A stretch of 64,000 bases of DNA from Diabrotica undecimpunctata. Its lineage: Eukaryota; Arthropoda; Insecta; Coleoptera; Chrysomelidae. The stretch spans positions 22,469,644 through 22,533,643 of the forward strand of contig NC_092806.1 of NCBI RefSeq assembly GCF_040954645.1, read 5' to 3'. This document shows, one piece after another, positions 52,690-63,931 of the stretch (position 1 is its first letter; each line of letters begins with the position of its first letter). The translations under genes and the position numbers were made by a program. The notes beneath the pieces are model-generated. The model ran no database searches. It was not told the DNA's origin and saw only the letters and a list, made by a program, of their open reading frames with translations.

Positions 52690-53330
52690 TAAATACAGTT
52701 TTACTCCCCACGGATTGGGCTTTAGTGAGATCTTTGCAATCCTGGTATGTGCTCAAGAGATAATAGATAGGACTTGCTCTGTCAGGACTATCTCTATCTG
52801 CTCTGACAGTCAAGCAGCGCTAAGGGCTTGGGAAGCGCACAAAGTCAGCTCTAAGCTAGTTTTTGAGCGCAAGAGAGCATTTGCTGATGTTACGCTGATC
52901 AATAGGGTTAACTTAGTGGACACACAGGAGTAAAATGAAACGAACGAGCTAACGCCCTGGCAAGAAAGGACTCATCCACTCTGCCTATGGGACCCGAACC
53001 TGTAATTGTAGTGCTCTTTACAGATTGGATTGGCAGATGGTCTATGGTGCCGTCTGTGGAATGCAGAGGATGCTCTATACTCTAGGAGTACTCGGCACTG
53101 GCCTTTTTTGACACTCGTAACGGCAGGAAGAGCTCAGATTTAGAGCTCCTGCTGATTATAGCCCGGAGCAGCCTGGGCCCCAAATTTGCCGAAGACTAGG
53201 GCCTATTTGCCTAGTCCGTATCACATGGGTAAGACAATGGATACATCTTAGGAAGTTTTAAGTATCTGAAGGCCTCACAAACAGTTACATGGACTATTGT
53301 GTAATAATAAAATAAACAAAATAAAATAAA
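52690..53330 (+). pseudogene. LINE with RNase H domain, 3' fragment
   Basis: Plus strand LGFSEIFAILVCAQEIIDRT, RTISICSDSQAALRAWEAHK (RNase H catalytic Glu and Asp), INRVNLVDTQE where a WVPGHSG-like block is expected, then decayed sequence to an A-rich (AAAATAAA)n end near 53330. An R1/I/LOA-type assignment is likely but unproven. Confidence 0.7.
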
Positions 53331-53426
53331 AGAGTATGGTTTCGGTTTGAATGGTTCAGGAAAAAAAACAAACTTTTGTTTCATTACAGATTTTCATTAC
53401 AGACCACTTTACTCGATAATTCGAAC

Positions 53427-53455
53427 GTATATATATATATATATATATATATATC
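53427..53455. repeat. (TA)n microsatellite
   Basis: About 14 TA dinucleotides. Confidence 0.9.
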
Positions 53456-54702
53456 TTTGCTGTTATACAATACGCGTTAGAAGAAAAATAATGCAAAAAT
53501 TAAGCTAAAGTCCGCTATCAATAGCTTGAGCACTAAAACATGTTGAATCAGTTACATTAATAAAATATTTTTAAAAATAATGACTTTTTAAGCGGTCAGT
53601 GTTCCAAAACACACAACAAATACAAAACATCTATAATACAGATCAAAAGGTTATCAAAATATACTAATGCAAATATTTGATTTGCGTGTGAATTATCATT
53701 ATATATATTTATAGAGTAGAATTTGGTTGCTGTTATATAATATGGGGTCCATATGCAAACTTATATCAAAATTCTAGCACCTTTATTTTAGGAAGCTTAC
53801 TAACTTTTAAATGATGAAATAAATAAGACGTATCACACAGAGCCCTACGAACAACAATAATATAAAATATGAAGTGTAAATTAAACACATATTTAACTCC
53901 TTAGGTTTACGATAGAAGTTACATATTTAAAGACAAGAAATTAGCTTATTTAAGATATGAATTAATAAGAACCACAGAGGAATAAAAGATAATATAAACA
54001 AAATAGAAGAATTTAAAAAGACAGAGAGTTGGAAGGCAGATTTATTCTTTTATATTCTTATATATTTTGAATTCGAATTTTAAACTTGCTTTGGCATCGA
54101 AAGTGGCAGGAATTTGTTATTACAAGTTATTTATATTAAATAATGATAATTCGTAAATTAACAAATATAAATCGTTCTTTCCTTAAAAAAAAACCTACAA
54201 AACGATGGTTTGGTAAAGCTTGATCCAATAGTTAGAACTAGAGATATTGCAAATAAGTGAAAAAATGACAGCATTAGGCGATTTTTCACTTTTAACTTGG
54301 CTGCATTTTGAGTAAAATTACTTTATAACAGCTCAAATTAAAAGAAAAACTTCCAGCTTCAACATTAAATCTTAATTATAATAGAAATATTATTTATAAC
54401 AAAGTTAAAACCGTGAAGGTAAAAGGACAAAATGAGCCCAAGTAACTACTTTTCAAGTTCATCATATGTCAAGAACAACATAAATGTAGAAAATAGTTTC
54501 TATATGTGTTTACCGAAAGTATGGAAAATAACATAACTAATTTGAATTTGTGCATTATTTGTCAAAAAGATAAACCTAATGTTAAATTCAGCAGTACAGA
54601 AAATGGCCGAAACAATTAGAAATTTTGCAAGCATTCAAAAAGACAGTGCTTTTTAATGATTTAAATTGATTAAATTATTAGAAGATAAGTAATGAAGTAA
54701 TT
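53456..54702. other. about 1.2 kb AT-rich, no gene
   Basis: No coding signal or repeat I can support on either strand. Confidence 0.5.
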
Positions 54703-54902
54703 CCTATGAATTACTTCAAGTTATAATGGAAAGAAAAGTACAAGGCAAAAGATCAGTAGGAAGACGCCAGAACTCGTGGCTGAAGGACCTAAGGAGATGG
54801 TTCGACCGCTCATCCGCTGAAATCTTTCGCGCAGCATTTTCCAAAACTACAATTGCCATTTGGATCGCCAACCTTCGAAAGGACACGGCGCCATGAGAAG
54901 AA
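54703..54902 (+). mobile_element. GAA-tailed LINE, 200-bp copy with 9-bp target duplication
   Basis: GAAGTAATT at 54694-54702 and 54903-54911 (the second copy merges with the GAA tail). Encodes VQGKRSVGRRQNSWLKDLRR, WFDRSSAEIFRAAFSKTTIA, IWIANLRKDTAP stop. Same family as 14753, 26285 and 57872. Confidence 0.82.
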
Positions 54903-55118
54903 GAAGTAATTTTTATAAATTGTTTCCCAAGTGGATTTAATTAAAACTTTGGGAAATATTAATTTATTTACAGATCATTTATATTAAAGTAAGATCATTT
55001 ATATTTTTGAAATATAATGTTTGAAAAAAATTCGTTGTATTAGTAGCTTCTTCTGAGTACTTTCAGCAAAAAAAAAAAATCGGTTGCCTGTAAAGTCGGT
55101 TTTACGGGCGAAGATTTT

Positions 55119-56268
55119 ACGTGACAACGTCTTTTTATAATTTAATTTATATATTATATATTATTATATTATTATTTTATATATTATTTATGTTTTATAT
55201 ATTATATTTTTATATATTATTTTATATATTATTTATTTTATATTATATTATTGATCTTATTATTTTCTACAAAATTTATTTGAAAATTTTTTCGATATAT
55301 CAATTAGTTGCGGAGATATCGATCATTGAAGTTATTGTTTGCTACCAGTATTTTATATATTTATTTTTTTCAGTTATAAAAAATTACTATTTCCAATTGT
55401 GTCTACCAAGTATGGTCACATGTATTTGCCTACATATTAAATAATAATAAGTACAGATAATGTTATGTGACGTTCACTTCTGATTATATATATTTTAATA
55501 TTTTTAATTTTAAAGAATCAATTTGAAAATCAAAACACTTATTCAGATCGAAGGTTCAAATTTTTGCTAAATAAATTTGAAATTAATTAAAATTTGTAAA
55601 TGTAAATGGTAAAGTTGAAAATTAAAACATTTACTAAAATTGGAATTTGAAATTCTTGCTAAACACAGTTAAATTCTAACTCCGCGCGTGGTGATTGGTC
55701 GGTTTAGTTCGTTTGTTTGGTCGCCCTGTTTTGACAGGTTAGAAGTTATAATTTGTTATTTTAAATGTTTGACTAGCAATACGCGCTGTTTCTTCTCAAT
55801 CGACTGAATTACGATTGATTGCAGAGTGATTTAAACTAATAATTTACTTAACACTATCAACATTTGTCAATAGTATGACATAACCTATAAACTCAGTTTC
55901 TCAACTTTTGTGTCAATCTAACAATTAATCAATCAATCATAGTTTACGATAATGAAATATTAGTGTACAATTATTTACCTTTATTGTTGTAGTTGTTGTA
56001 AATGACGAATTTAAGCACTCCACATTTTCACTACAGACACAGCTGACGATACTTTCAACGATTTTCAACTTTAGCGATTCAACGCGCCTAATTCTCTAGT
56101 GCCGCGCGCAGCGGACCGATCATGTTTGAGTGGGAGAGAGACGCAAGGCATTCGCCGGTCCGGCGGGCCTCTCTCTCGTTCGGCGACTCACTGTAACAGA
56201 CGTGAGCGGGCGTTACACTTTTTCTTAAATGACTCCGAGCCACAACCTAATTTAAGACGTTGTCACGT
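55119..56268 (-). repeat. CpG-rich TIR repeat, copy B
   Basis: Inverted copy of 13388-14022. The same 15-bp TIRs stand at 55119-55133 and 56254-56268. Homology covers about 55780-56268 (the CpG-rich block and the region with TGATTGATTAATTG) and, outside the left TIR, 55081-55118. Copy B is longer by about 515 bp: it has an AT-rich block at 55134-55670 and CCGCGCGTGGTGATTGGTCG at 55682 that copy A lacks. No coding region. Confidence 0.75.
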
Positions 56269-56575
56269 CAATAAATCGTTTATATTTTTGAAATATAACG
56301 TATAAAAAAAGTACGTTATATATAATAGTATCTTCTTTAAAGTACTTCAGCAATTGTTGCCTATTTGTTAAGAAAACAAATAAGGATGAAAAGACATCAA
56401 AAATGAAAGTAATGCTAGTTTAGAGAAAAAATGAATTTTTATTATTAAATAGCATCACACTTATAGACATGTGATTTGACGAAAAAAAAATTGTACCATT
56501 TGTAATAAAATACAATTTAAAAACAATCGTAAAATGATTAAAATTCGGCAGAATAGAGCTCAATTTTTGTTTTTA

Positions 56576-56598
56576 GCTATCTATCTATCTATCTAATC
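56576..56598. repeat. (ATCT)n microsatellite
   Basis: About five ATCT units with one imperfect end. Confidence 0.8.
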
Positions 56599-56821
56599 TA
56601 TTTCATCAATAAGACGTGTTCAATTTTTCACATGCGAAAAACCATGTTATATTTTTCGCTGTAATAGTTCCTATTACTCTCCACCTCAATTTTAAAATCA
56701 TTAACCTGCTCCAAACTTTAGTAAAAATTCCACTTCAAACCCACTCCTTTAGACATACAAACAGTTTTGAAATAAAAGGGAAAAGACTCTCTCTCTCGAC
56801 TGTTGACTACCGCAAGAGACG

Positions 56822-56823
<2 letters not shown>

Positions 56824-56859
<36 letters not shown>
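56824..56859. repeat. (CT)n microsatellite
   Basis: Eighteen CT dinucleotides within a short region enriched in CTCTCTCGACTG and CCGC motifs. Confidence 0.95.
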
Positions 56860-56862
<3 letters not shown>

Positions 56863-57038
56863 AGTTACGCGAAAAATACCGCAAATCCTCTTGGTTTTTA
56901 AATCGTATAGACAACAGACACAAATGTGCTCTATCTCTTCGATCTTAGTGTTAGTACCGCGAGACACGCGTGTAAAAACCGCTAAAGACAGCTCCCCCAT
57001 ACGAGAAACAACCGCGACTGAATATCACGAGTGAAAGT

Positions 57039-57085
57039 CTATAAATACCGGGAGTGACTTGTGAACTATAAATACCGAGAATGAT
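57039..57085 (+). promoter_or_regulatory. duplicated TATA-like motif
   Basis: CTATAAATACCGGGAGTGA and CTATAAATACCGAGAATGA lie 26 bp apart, preceded by a comparatively GC-rich tract (56940-57030). TATAAA followed by a GAGTG-like element looks promoter-like, perhaps of a retroelement, but no transcript or gene follows that I can identify. Confidence 0.3.
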
Positions 57086-57329
57086 CTCAAATTATATTAA
57101 TAATTTCACATTTGTACACCATTTTTTGTACAGGAGGTATGTATTTTATATGGGATTCCAGAACTCAAATACTGTCGTGAGTGATAAGTTACTCAGCTGT
57201 GGTTACTCAGCTGAATAGTGTTGAATCTGTCTATCAATATTTCCGTCCTATATTATTAATTTTAAAGCCAACTTCAATACTTTCCAACTCAATTCGCAAG
57301 AGATCTAGTTGTTAATTTACCGATGCTTC

Positions 57330-57560
57330 ATAGACCCGTCATTCTAAAGTTGTCCTCATGACATGTTCACCATAAATATTAAATAAATCAGGTGAAAAGT
57401 TGCGTCCTTGTCTAACTCCTCTCCTTGCTATGAATTGGCTTGTGAGTTTCTAATCTTATTATACTGTTACCATATTGGACTGGTAGAGGTATTTGTTAAG
57501 TATCACCAGCTAAATCGGTGCAGCCATCTCTATAAAAATGGACCAAAGATGTATTCACCT
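57330..57560 (-). pseudogene. LINE reverse transcriptase fragment
   Basis: Minus strand LTSQFIARRGVRQGRNFSPD, LFNIYGEHVMRTTLE, i.e. the RGVRQG motif and following helix of an APE-type RT. The catalytic YADD is not found downstream, although LLRIELESIEVGFKINN (about 57250-57300) may follow it after a deletion. Likely the same broad family as the GAA-tailed LINE. Confidence 0.65.
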
Positions 57561-57871
57561 TAAACACTCGAATGCCTTGCGGTACTCAAGGCATTCGACT
57601 ATATAAGGTGGATTCCTGATAGCAACTTCCCGAATTCCAAACAGCGACACAGATGGAATGGATGATATGTATTCCTTTGTCACCTAGTGACTGCAGACAA
57701 AGGAAATAAGGAGTTGAGCAACATTGAGTTCAGCCCAAGTACTAAAGAGAATGAAAAGAGATTAAAATATAAAATCTCATTGAAATTGTTTTCATTGATC
57801 ACTTGACCAATGAACTTTGATCAGATTAAACATGGATCAGAGCTAAATTTCCTTGATGCGGAGTTATCTTC

Positions 57872-58222
57872 CGCAGAAAATACCTTCCGAGAAAGTACCT
57901 CGGACAGACAAAGTAACAACTAGTGAAGTTCTTCGAAGAATGAACAAAGAACGGGAGCTGTTGATCACCATCAAGAGAAGAAAGTTGGAATATTTTGGTC
58001 ATGTCATGAGAGGAAAAAAGTACCGATTGCTCCAGTTAATTATCCAAGGAAAGATTCTGGGCAAACAAAACGTGGAGAGACGACGTATATCTTGGCTGCG
58101 CAATTTAAGAGACTGGTTCCAGTTCACATATAACCAATTATTTAGAGCAACAGCCTTAAAGATACAAATAGCAATGATGATTGCCAAACTCCGTAGCGGA
58201 GAGGGCACTTGAAGAAGAAGAA
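57872..58222 (+). mobile_element. GAA-tailed LINE, 351-bp copy with 12-bp target duplication
   Basis: GGAGTTATCTTC at 57860-57871 and 58223-58234. The insert encodes KVTTSEVLRRMNKERELLIT, IKRRKLEYFGHVMRGKKYRL, LQLIIQGKILGKQNVERRRI, SWLRNLRDWFQFTYNQLFRA and ALKIQIAMMIAKLRSGEGT before a stop at 58210 and (GAA)n tail. This is the longest of four copies of the family and has an open frame throughout. Confidence 0.92.
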
Positions 58223-58234
58223 GGAGTTATCTTC

Positions 58235-59256
58235 GTAGATTTTATGCTAACTTTGCGCTGTACTTGAGTCGAAAATGAATACACACGGTGTAAAGTATCG
58301 TAACATAGCATAAAAACCAATATACCGTAATTAACTACACATCTAATTGACCCGTAAATTATTCTAAATGAATATTACTTTACAAACTTTCCCCCATCGA
58401 GCGCGGCTATGTATTCCTGTTTATTATTCATGAGATAATCTTTGTATTGCTGATAATTGGTTTTTATTTTGGGGGAATTAATTGAATCACTTACAGTAAT
58501 GTGAAAATGTGGATTTCCTGAGTTTTATTTTGGTTAGTGCTTGCCGAGGGGCATTATTTATAAAGGGCTGACTCACCGAAGGGAATTCGAAAGCACAGCT
58601 GAAGAAGAATGCATTAAAAATTGACTTTTTACATTTATCAGAGAGGTTGCGAATAATACTGACGTCGAAAAATTGATATCATTGGTTTTTTGGTGGTTCT
58701 GTAATATTTATTGCATCTAATGTGGAGTTCATTTTTTAGCCACATTAGTATGCATATCAGACAAGAAATATCAGTAATATCTTTAAAACCTACTTTTAAG
58801 CACAGTATGTGCTACAAATTCGGCAAACAAGTTTTGTATATGTTCATTTAAGACCTATGCAATTGATGAATGCGAAAAACAAAACATAAGAGATTCAGAA
58901 TGGGAAATACAGAGGTCTTCTCTTATGTCGACAATACCGCAACAGTATTCAACAGTATTGGAGACACAATAAGGGGTTTATTATCAATTTCTTCAAGGGA
59001 GGTTTTTCTTATTTGTGCCACTGTAGCGGTAGTGTCTACAACGACCGTTAAGTTTTGGACGGCTACAGCCGTCATGTCATACAGTGAACTTCGCTTTGAC
59101 GGCTACAGACGCAAGTGTCCTTCAAAGTATTAAGTAGGTTGATAATTTTTATTTTAAAGGTTTTTTGAAAACCATTTCCGCATTGTAAATCAAAACGTCA
59201 AAACTAATGTATTGCTTACAAGTGTATTTCTTATTGCAATCAATTGAATGAACTTA
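58235..59256. other. no confident gene; possible LINE scrap and short palindromes
   Basis: 58885-58990 reads RMGNTEVFSYVDNTATVF on the + strand, reminiscent of a mutated YADDTA reverse transcriptase motif, but it is too short to claim. GACGGCT AC AGCCGTC at 59058-59073 is a perfect palindrome and GACGGCTACAG recurs at 59098. 59157-59205 is the inverted partner of the repeat at 14083. Confidence 0.4.
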
Positions 59257-60372
59257 CAGTAAAACCTCCGTTAACCGAAATATTTGGGGGGGAGGTCGTT
59301 TCGGGGAAATTAAGGAAAATGAACAAGTTTAACATGTTTTTTAAAGAAATCTTCTACTTTTTTTTGCGTTTTTGTTTGACAACGATGTTTTGCAGCTATA
59401 TCTCTTTATCGTTCATTTGCAGAACATCATGAGTTTGCCTCATTCGATTGTTCGACGAAACGTAAAGCAATATGAAAAGGACAAAACTTTATGCAAAGAC
59501 AACAAAAATTAAGAACCTAGTCGTGCCCCTAACTAATTAGGCCTACTGTATAAAGTTCTTACCTCTACGGCATTGAAAATCATTGAAGGCAGCGAGAGTC
59601 GGCGGTCTCGTGCTGCCTGTTGTCTGTTGGGTCGTCATCTTCGTCGTCTGATACGCTCAGGTTGTCTAAATGAAGAACCATATCAATGATGTCCTGGTCG
59701 ATGAATTCACTTTCTGAGTCATTAGCTGCTAACCACTCACGTATCTCTTCTTGGTTAATTTCTTCACATCCGGCAAAAATTTTTATTAAAGTTTTAATTT
59801 TTTCTGTCGTTTCTTTACCATTTTCTTCTTCAGGATCGTCAATCAAAATCCCATCACAAAGTTTGTTCCAGCATTTGAAGATTTGATCTTGGCCCACGAC
59901 TCAGCATACCAATAAACAATATGTTTCATTGTTAAAGATTTGACAATCGACACTTTTGGATTCATTTGTCTTCTGTGATAACACATGTCTTAAGAATGTT
60001 CCTCTATGTCTGTTGAATGTCTCTATTACTCCCTGGTCTAACGGCTGAATTAAGTTCGTGACATTGAGTGGCAAAAATTTTACACTTGGACGAATTCATG
60101 TTCGAACCATTCTGAAAATAAAGTGGTCGACATCCATGAGCTTTTTTGGCCTCTATAAAAAGCTGGAAGTACTTTTTCGGAAATATCTTTTAGAGCTCTT
60201 GGTTTTTTTGATTTCCCAACACACATAGGCATCAATCGGTGAGTGAAATTAATGGAATTGTTTACGTCTTGCGATAAAAATTTACTTTTTATTGTCGAAA
60301 TTATTGAAACTCAGCTGTTTTGGTTAAACAAGGTTTCGGTTAAAAAGGTTTCGGTTAAGGGAGGTTTTACTG
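59257..60372 (-). mobile_element. Tigger/pogo-like element, internally deleted, with TA duplication
   Basis: TIRs CAGTAAAACCTCCGTTAACC (59257) and the complement of CAGTAAAACCTCCCTTAACC ending at 60372, flanked by TA on both sides (59255-59256, 60373-60374). This is the classic pogo/Tigger terminus. The 1,116-bp unit retains only the end of the transposase gene, so it is non-autonomous. It ends 60 bp before host exon 3. Confidence 0.9.
59580..60110 (-). pseudogene. Tigger/pogo-like (DDE_1) transposase, C-terminal part
   Basis: Minus strand: LPLNVTNLIQPLDQGVIETF (the third catalytic Asp block of DDE_1 enzymes, about 60055), NRHRGTFLRHVLSQKTNESK, a stop near 59900, then GQDQIFKCWNKLCDGILIDD, REWLAANDSESEFIDQDIID, MVLHLDNL and an acidic tail. 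The preceding catalytic residues and the DNA-binding domains are deleted. Tigger-type transposases are related to CENP-B/jerky proteins, which share this C-terminal layout. Confidence 0.88.
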
Positions 60373-60432
60373 TATTTAAATATTTAAATATACATAAAAT
60401 AATATTTATTTCACGTTTTGCTTTTATTTTAG

Positions 60433-60681
60433 TGGTACTACTACGTACGGCAGCGGAATAAACCTGAAGAGTGGAAATGTCAACCTACCAGATGGTTGAG
60501 TCCAGATTTGGAAAGGCACGAAATCATGTTAGGGACAATTTCTCTAACTCTTAATATGTTGGTGACATCACTGTTTGCGACGTACGTCTCCAATGATGGA
60601 TACTCTACAATCTATTACAAATTTGATGAATGTGGTTGGTGGTGGTTCTTCTTGCAATTTCCTGTGATATACATTGCCATG
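60433..60681 (+). CDS. fatty acid hydroxylase/sterol desaturase family protein, exon 3
   Basis: Acceptor TTTTAG at 60432, donor ATG|GTAAGT at 60681/60682; 83 codons, phase 0 at both ends. It encodes WYYYVRQRNKPEEWKCQPTR, WLSPDLERHEIMLGTISLTL, NMLVTSLFATYVSNDGYSTI, YYKFDECGWWWFFLQFPVIY and IAM: a cytosolic loop, one clear membrane segment and the start of a second. In the superfamily this part lies just before the first His box. The EWKCQP..W motif is shared, as I recall, with FAXDC2-like proteins. Intron 3 after it is only 239 bp. Confidence 0.93.
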
Positions 60682-60920
60682 GTAAGTAAAGTTTTAAATA
60701 TTTTACATGATTTTCTATGAATCATCATCATTATCATAGCTTGTAGTGGTTTCTAGTGAACATGTGCGTAATTTGTAACAATAAAACAACACTTCAGTCG
60801 TGTAACAATGAATAGACATTTGTAGTGCCAATTTTATTATTAGGGCTTTAACGAGCTCTGTCTCAGCTATAGGTACGTCTTCTACCTTACTGAATAAATT
60901 TTAATTTTTATTGATTTTAG

Positions 60921-61104
60921 GATTATCCTACATATTGGATACACCGAATATATCATTTTCCTTGGCTGTACAAAACCTTTCATAAGATGCACCACAGATA
61001 CAAGCAACCCACTGCGTTTTCGGTAACGGCTATCCATCCAGTAGAATCTTTAAACATTCAGTTACTATTAATGGCTCCTTTATTCACCTTCCCTGTACAT
61101 TGGC
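60921..61104 (+). CDS. fatty acid hydroxylase/sterol desaturase family protein, exon 4 with His boxes
   Basis: Acceptor GATTTTAG at 60920, donor GGC|GTAAGT at 61104/61105, ending in phase 1. It encodes DYPTYWIHRIYHFPWLYKTF, HKMHHRYKQPTAFSVTAIHP, VESLNIQLLLMAPLFTFPVH W. HRIYH is the first His box (HX3H) and HKMHH the second (HX2HH). These bind the di-iron centre used by membrane fatty acid hydroxylases and C-5/C-4 sterol-modifying enzymes. AIHPVE is also family-typical. Substrate cannot be told from sequence: sterol intermediate, fatty acid or sphingolipid base are all possible. Insects lack de novo sterol synthesis, so a non-biosynthetic role is likely. Confidence 0.95.
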
Positions 61105-61479
61105 GTAAGTATTTTTTTAAATAATACGTAAAATAGTTTATTTGTTCTCTCTCTAACTTTTAAGAACGTTTTCAATCCTATCAGATCAGCATCAGTGAAA
61201 ACCCTAAAAGTATAACCACTTAGAAATGAAAACAAAAGGGTCAAATTTTGACTGTTAAATTAAAAATGTGGTTATTAATTACGTCCATATAGTAGTTGGA
61301 ATGAGTCAGATGAGCCTTAAGTTACATAATTTGACTAACTAACATTATAATTGTTAAAACAATCGGTCAGCTATAAAGGATTACATTTTTTAAGGGATGT
61401 AATACTTTCCGTCTTAAAAAATGTAAGATGTTAAAAAAATATTGTTATAAACGCTCTTACATACTTAATCAATCAATGC

Positions 61480-63150
61480 TTTGAAGAGAATATATTTCCC
61501 TCAGTTCTAAAAAGGACTAATATAGCACCATATTTTAAGAAAACGGGAAATTGACGTCCCTGAGAATTATATGGTTGTTGCATTGCTCCCAGTCGTCTCT
61601 AAATAGTAGAAAAGGCTTTTGGAAAATGGCTTTGCAAAGTTATTCGAAAGTAACAATTATTTCTTGGGATCACAGTTCGCTTTCAGAAAGGAAATAAGCA
61701 CAACTCTTGGAATTCTTGACCTAGTGTCCCGCATCTTGGAATCCTTTCATAGGATGCAATTTAGCACTGCTTTGTTTTGTGACTTGAGAGGGGTGTTCGA
61801 TTGTATGGACCATGAGATACTCCTTAAAAAACTAGAGAGGTACTAAATCATACTTCAAGAACAGGGTACAATCTGTGAGAGTGTCTAAAGTGTTTTGAGG
61901 GAAGAGTATTGTTATTGCAGAATGACGGTATTAGATTTTTGTTTTGATACAGTGCAGCAACTGGGTTTCGCTAAGCAGAAATCGTTTGATTTCTCTTTTT
62001 GTTTTTAGATGGCGTAGTTACGTCCGTATATAGTTATTTTAATAACTATTGTCTAGGATGGGAAAGATTTTTGTTTTGGTTCAGAGCAGTGACTATACCG
62101 TTCTGAAGAGACTTAAGGAGGTCGAAATACGTATCAACGGTTGTTGCTGCACTGTATCAAAACAAAAATCTAATACCGTCATTCTGTTTTGTTATTTACT
62201 TCGTTGGAAGTACGAGAAACTGAATTCACTACGAATTTTGACTAGGATGAACGGCTTGTGGAATGCAATTTTAGATTCCCTTGCCGAGTAATTCATCCAG
62301 CTGTTTGTTTCGCAAATTTTAGGAAACACAGTGGTTAAGATTTGAATTCGGTTTCGCTAAGTAGAAATCGTTTGATTTCTCTTTTAGTATTCTAATAGTA
62401 AGATATTATTATTCGTGTTCCTAACGGCTACATCCTTGGACCCATACTATTTCTAATATATATTAATGACCTTACAAGGCTGAATCAAACGCTACATACA
62501 CACTCTTCGTCTACGACGCACCAGGTGAAAATTCAGATGTGACAAGTGTGAAGTTAATTGGGTTACACTTGGACTCCACGTTTCAATCAGGTCAATATAT
62601 TGGCTATCTGAGTAAAATACTATCAAAGAACTTATAAGTTCTCAGAAATCTAGCATCGGACGTTTCACACACGGTCTTACGAACAGCTTATTATGTGATT
62701 TTTCACTCTTATTTGACATATGCAATCTTGGTCTGGGCGCATTCGGCAGAAATTCCGAGAGTCTTTGGTTTACAACGTAAGGCTATAAGATTTCTTGCAG
62801 GGCTTGGGTTTAGGGACAATTTCAGATTGGCCTGTGGAACTCTAAGAATCCTTACTGTGACCTTCTTGTATATTTATGAGAACTTTATGTTTGTTAAGAG
62901 AAACAAGGGTGCTTTGGCACCCATGAAGAGGTGCACGATCATAATACTAGACATATTCGTGATCATGTTCCAGCTTACTGGAGGCTAAAAAGGTGTGAAA
63001 CTCGATCAGGGTATTGGGCAATTAATTTTATAACAAATTGACTGATAACTTAAAGGATCTTCCCACAACTGAATTTAAAAGTGAAATTATTGAAAATTTA
63101 TTAAAAAATGTGTTTTATATTAGTAAGGAATATCTAAAACTTCAATTTTA
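61480..63150 (+). pseudogene. CR1-like LINE, decayed, inside intron 4
   Basis: Plus strand, in order: QCFEENIFPSVLKRTNIAPY, FKK (61485), GSQFAFRKEISTTLGILDLV, LFCDLRGVFDCMDHEILLKK (61620-61840), KNRVQSVRVSKV (61860-61900), then past an insertion NGYILGPILFLIYINDLTRL (62415-62485), VKLIGLHLDSTFQSGQYIGY (62555), FHSYLTYAILVWAHSAEIPR, VFGLQRKAIRFLAGLGFRDN and TLRILTVTFLYIYENFMFVK (62698-62900). The YADD block is missing or unreadable between 62490 and 62550. No RNase H. Similar to the minus-strand copy at 29.2-30.1 kb. Confidence 0.8.
61918..62395. repeat. foldback insertion with 44-bp perfect inverted arms, in the CR1-like LINE
   Basis: 61918-61961 and 62143-62186 are perfect inverted repeats of 44 bp around a loop of about 180 bp. 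A second motif, GGTTTCGCTAAGYAGAAATC with GTTTGATTTCTCTTTT, occurs as direct repeats at about 61964-62002 and 62352-62390, each containing the hairpin AGAAATC-GTTT-GATTTCT. The block interrupts the LINE between SVRVSKV and NGYILGP, so it is a later insertion. Confidence 0.75.
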
Positions 63151-63931
63151 AACTATTTTAACTCAAACTGATATATGGTTTTATGTAAGTAAAATTTAAG
63201 ATTTTTTAATAGAACTATTGTTCTGCTTTTATTTTGACGTGTGTTAGGCTACTGCCAAAATTGCATCCATAAATGAATCTATCAGTACGAGTATATTTGA
63301 AAGGCATCTAAATCTAAAAATACCCAATAACCTAACAAAAATCCAAGAAACTATCCAGAAGAACTCAATTTATCTCATAGTTTCAGTACGTCTACTGGAA
63401 CCTAATTAATAGAAGCTGAAGGACACTCCAATAACTAGCTCAGCCCCAGAGATATAGTGGATAAACGCTGCCTAATAACAACATCGGCCCATTCATTCTG
63501 CTCCACACTTAAGTAGTGTACTGATTTGACTACCAGAACATATAATAATGATCTTGATAAAAAAACTGTATCGTCTATTTTCTGTGGATGGACTAAGACC
63601 ATATACACCTTTGCTTAAAATATCGATTCATAGGAACCTAAGACCTAAATATAATCAAATTCGGTACCATGTTCTTCCATCCTGGACCTACGAATAAACC
63701 TCATAAGTGCATTCAAACTTTGCACCACTGGTTCTTTTTCTGGAGATTTCTCATATTTAGGAAAGTGGACTAATAAGAAAAACAGGATCCCAGTGATGTA
63801 GTTTGAGTAAAGGCCCAGTGTTACTACTTTACTCACAGACTTAATTTCTTTTGTACTTTTTTTTTAAATAAACAAAAACCATTATAATTAGTAGACATAA
63901 AATTTTATACAGGTACTATATATTTTTTCAG
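63151..63931. other. end of intron 4, no gene seen
   Basis: AT-rich with no recognised motif. The T-rich tract TATTTTTTCAG (63921-63931) is the acceptor of exon 5. Confidence 0.5.

Noticed and set aside
55121..55444. 107-codon frame rich in Tyr, Ile, Leu
   Set aside because: Low-complexity TA/TATTAT sequence inside the CpG-rich repeat copy B; not credible coding.
56616..57000. Open frames with Leu-Ser or Arg-Glu repeats
   Set aside because: They are the (CT)n microsatellite read in two strands.
57853..58212. 119-codon + strand open frame starting with ATG
   Set aside because: Its first codons lie in the target site; the rest is the C-terminus of a 5'-truncated LINE, so it is not an independent gene.
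58870..59133. 87-codon + strand frame as a gene
   Set aside because: The first third resembles a mutated reverse transcriptase motif and the rest is unrelated repeat sequence; too weak to call.
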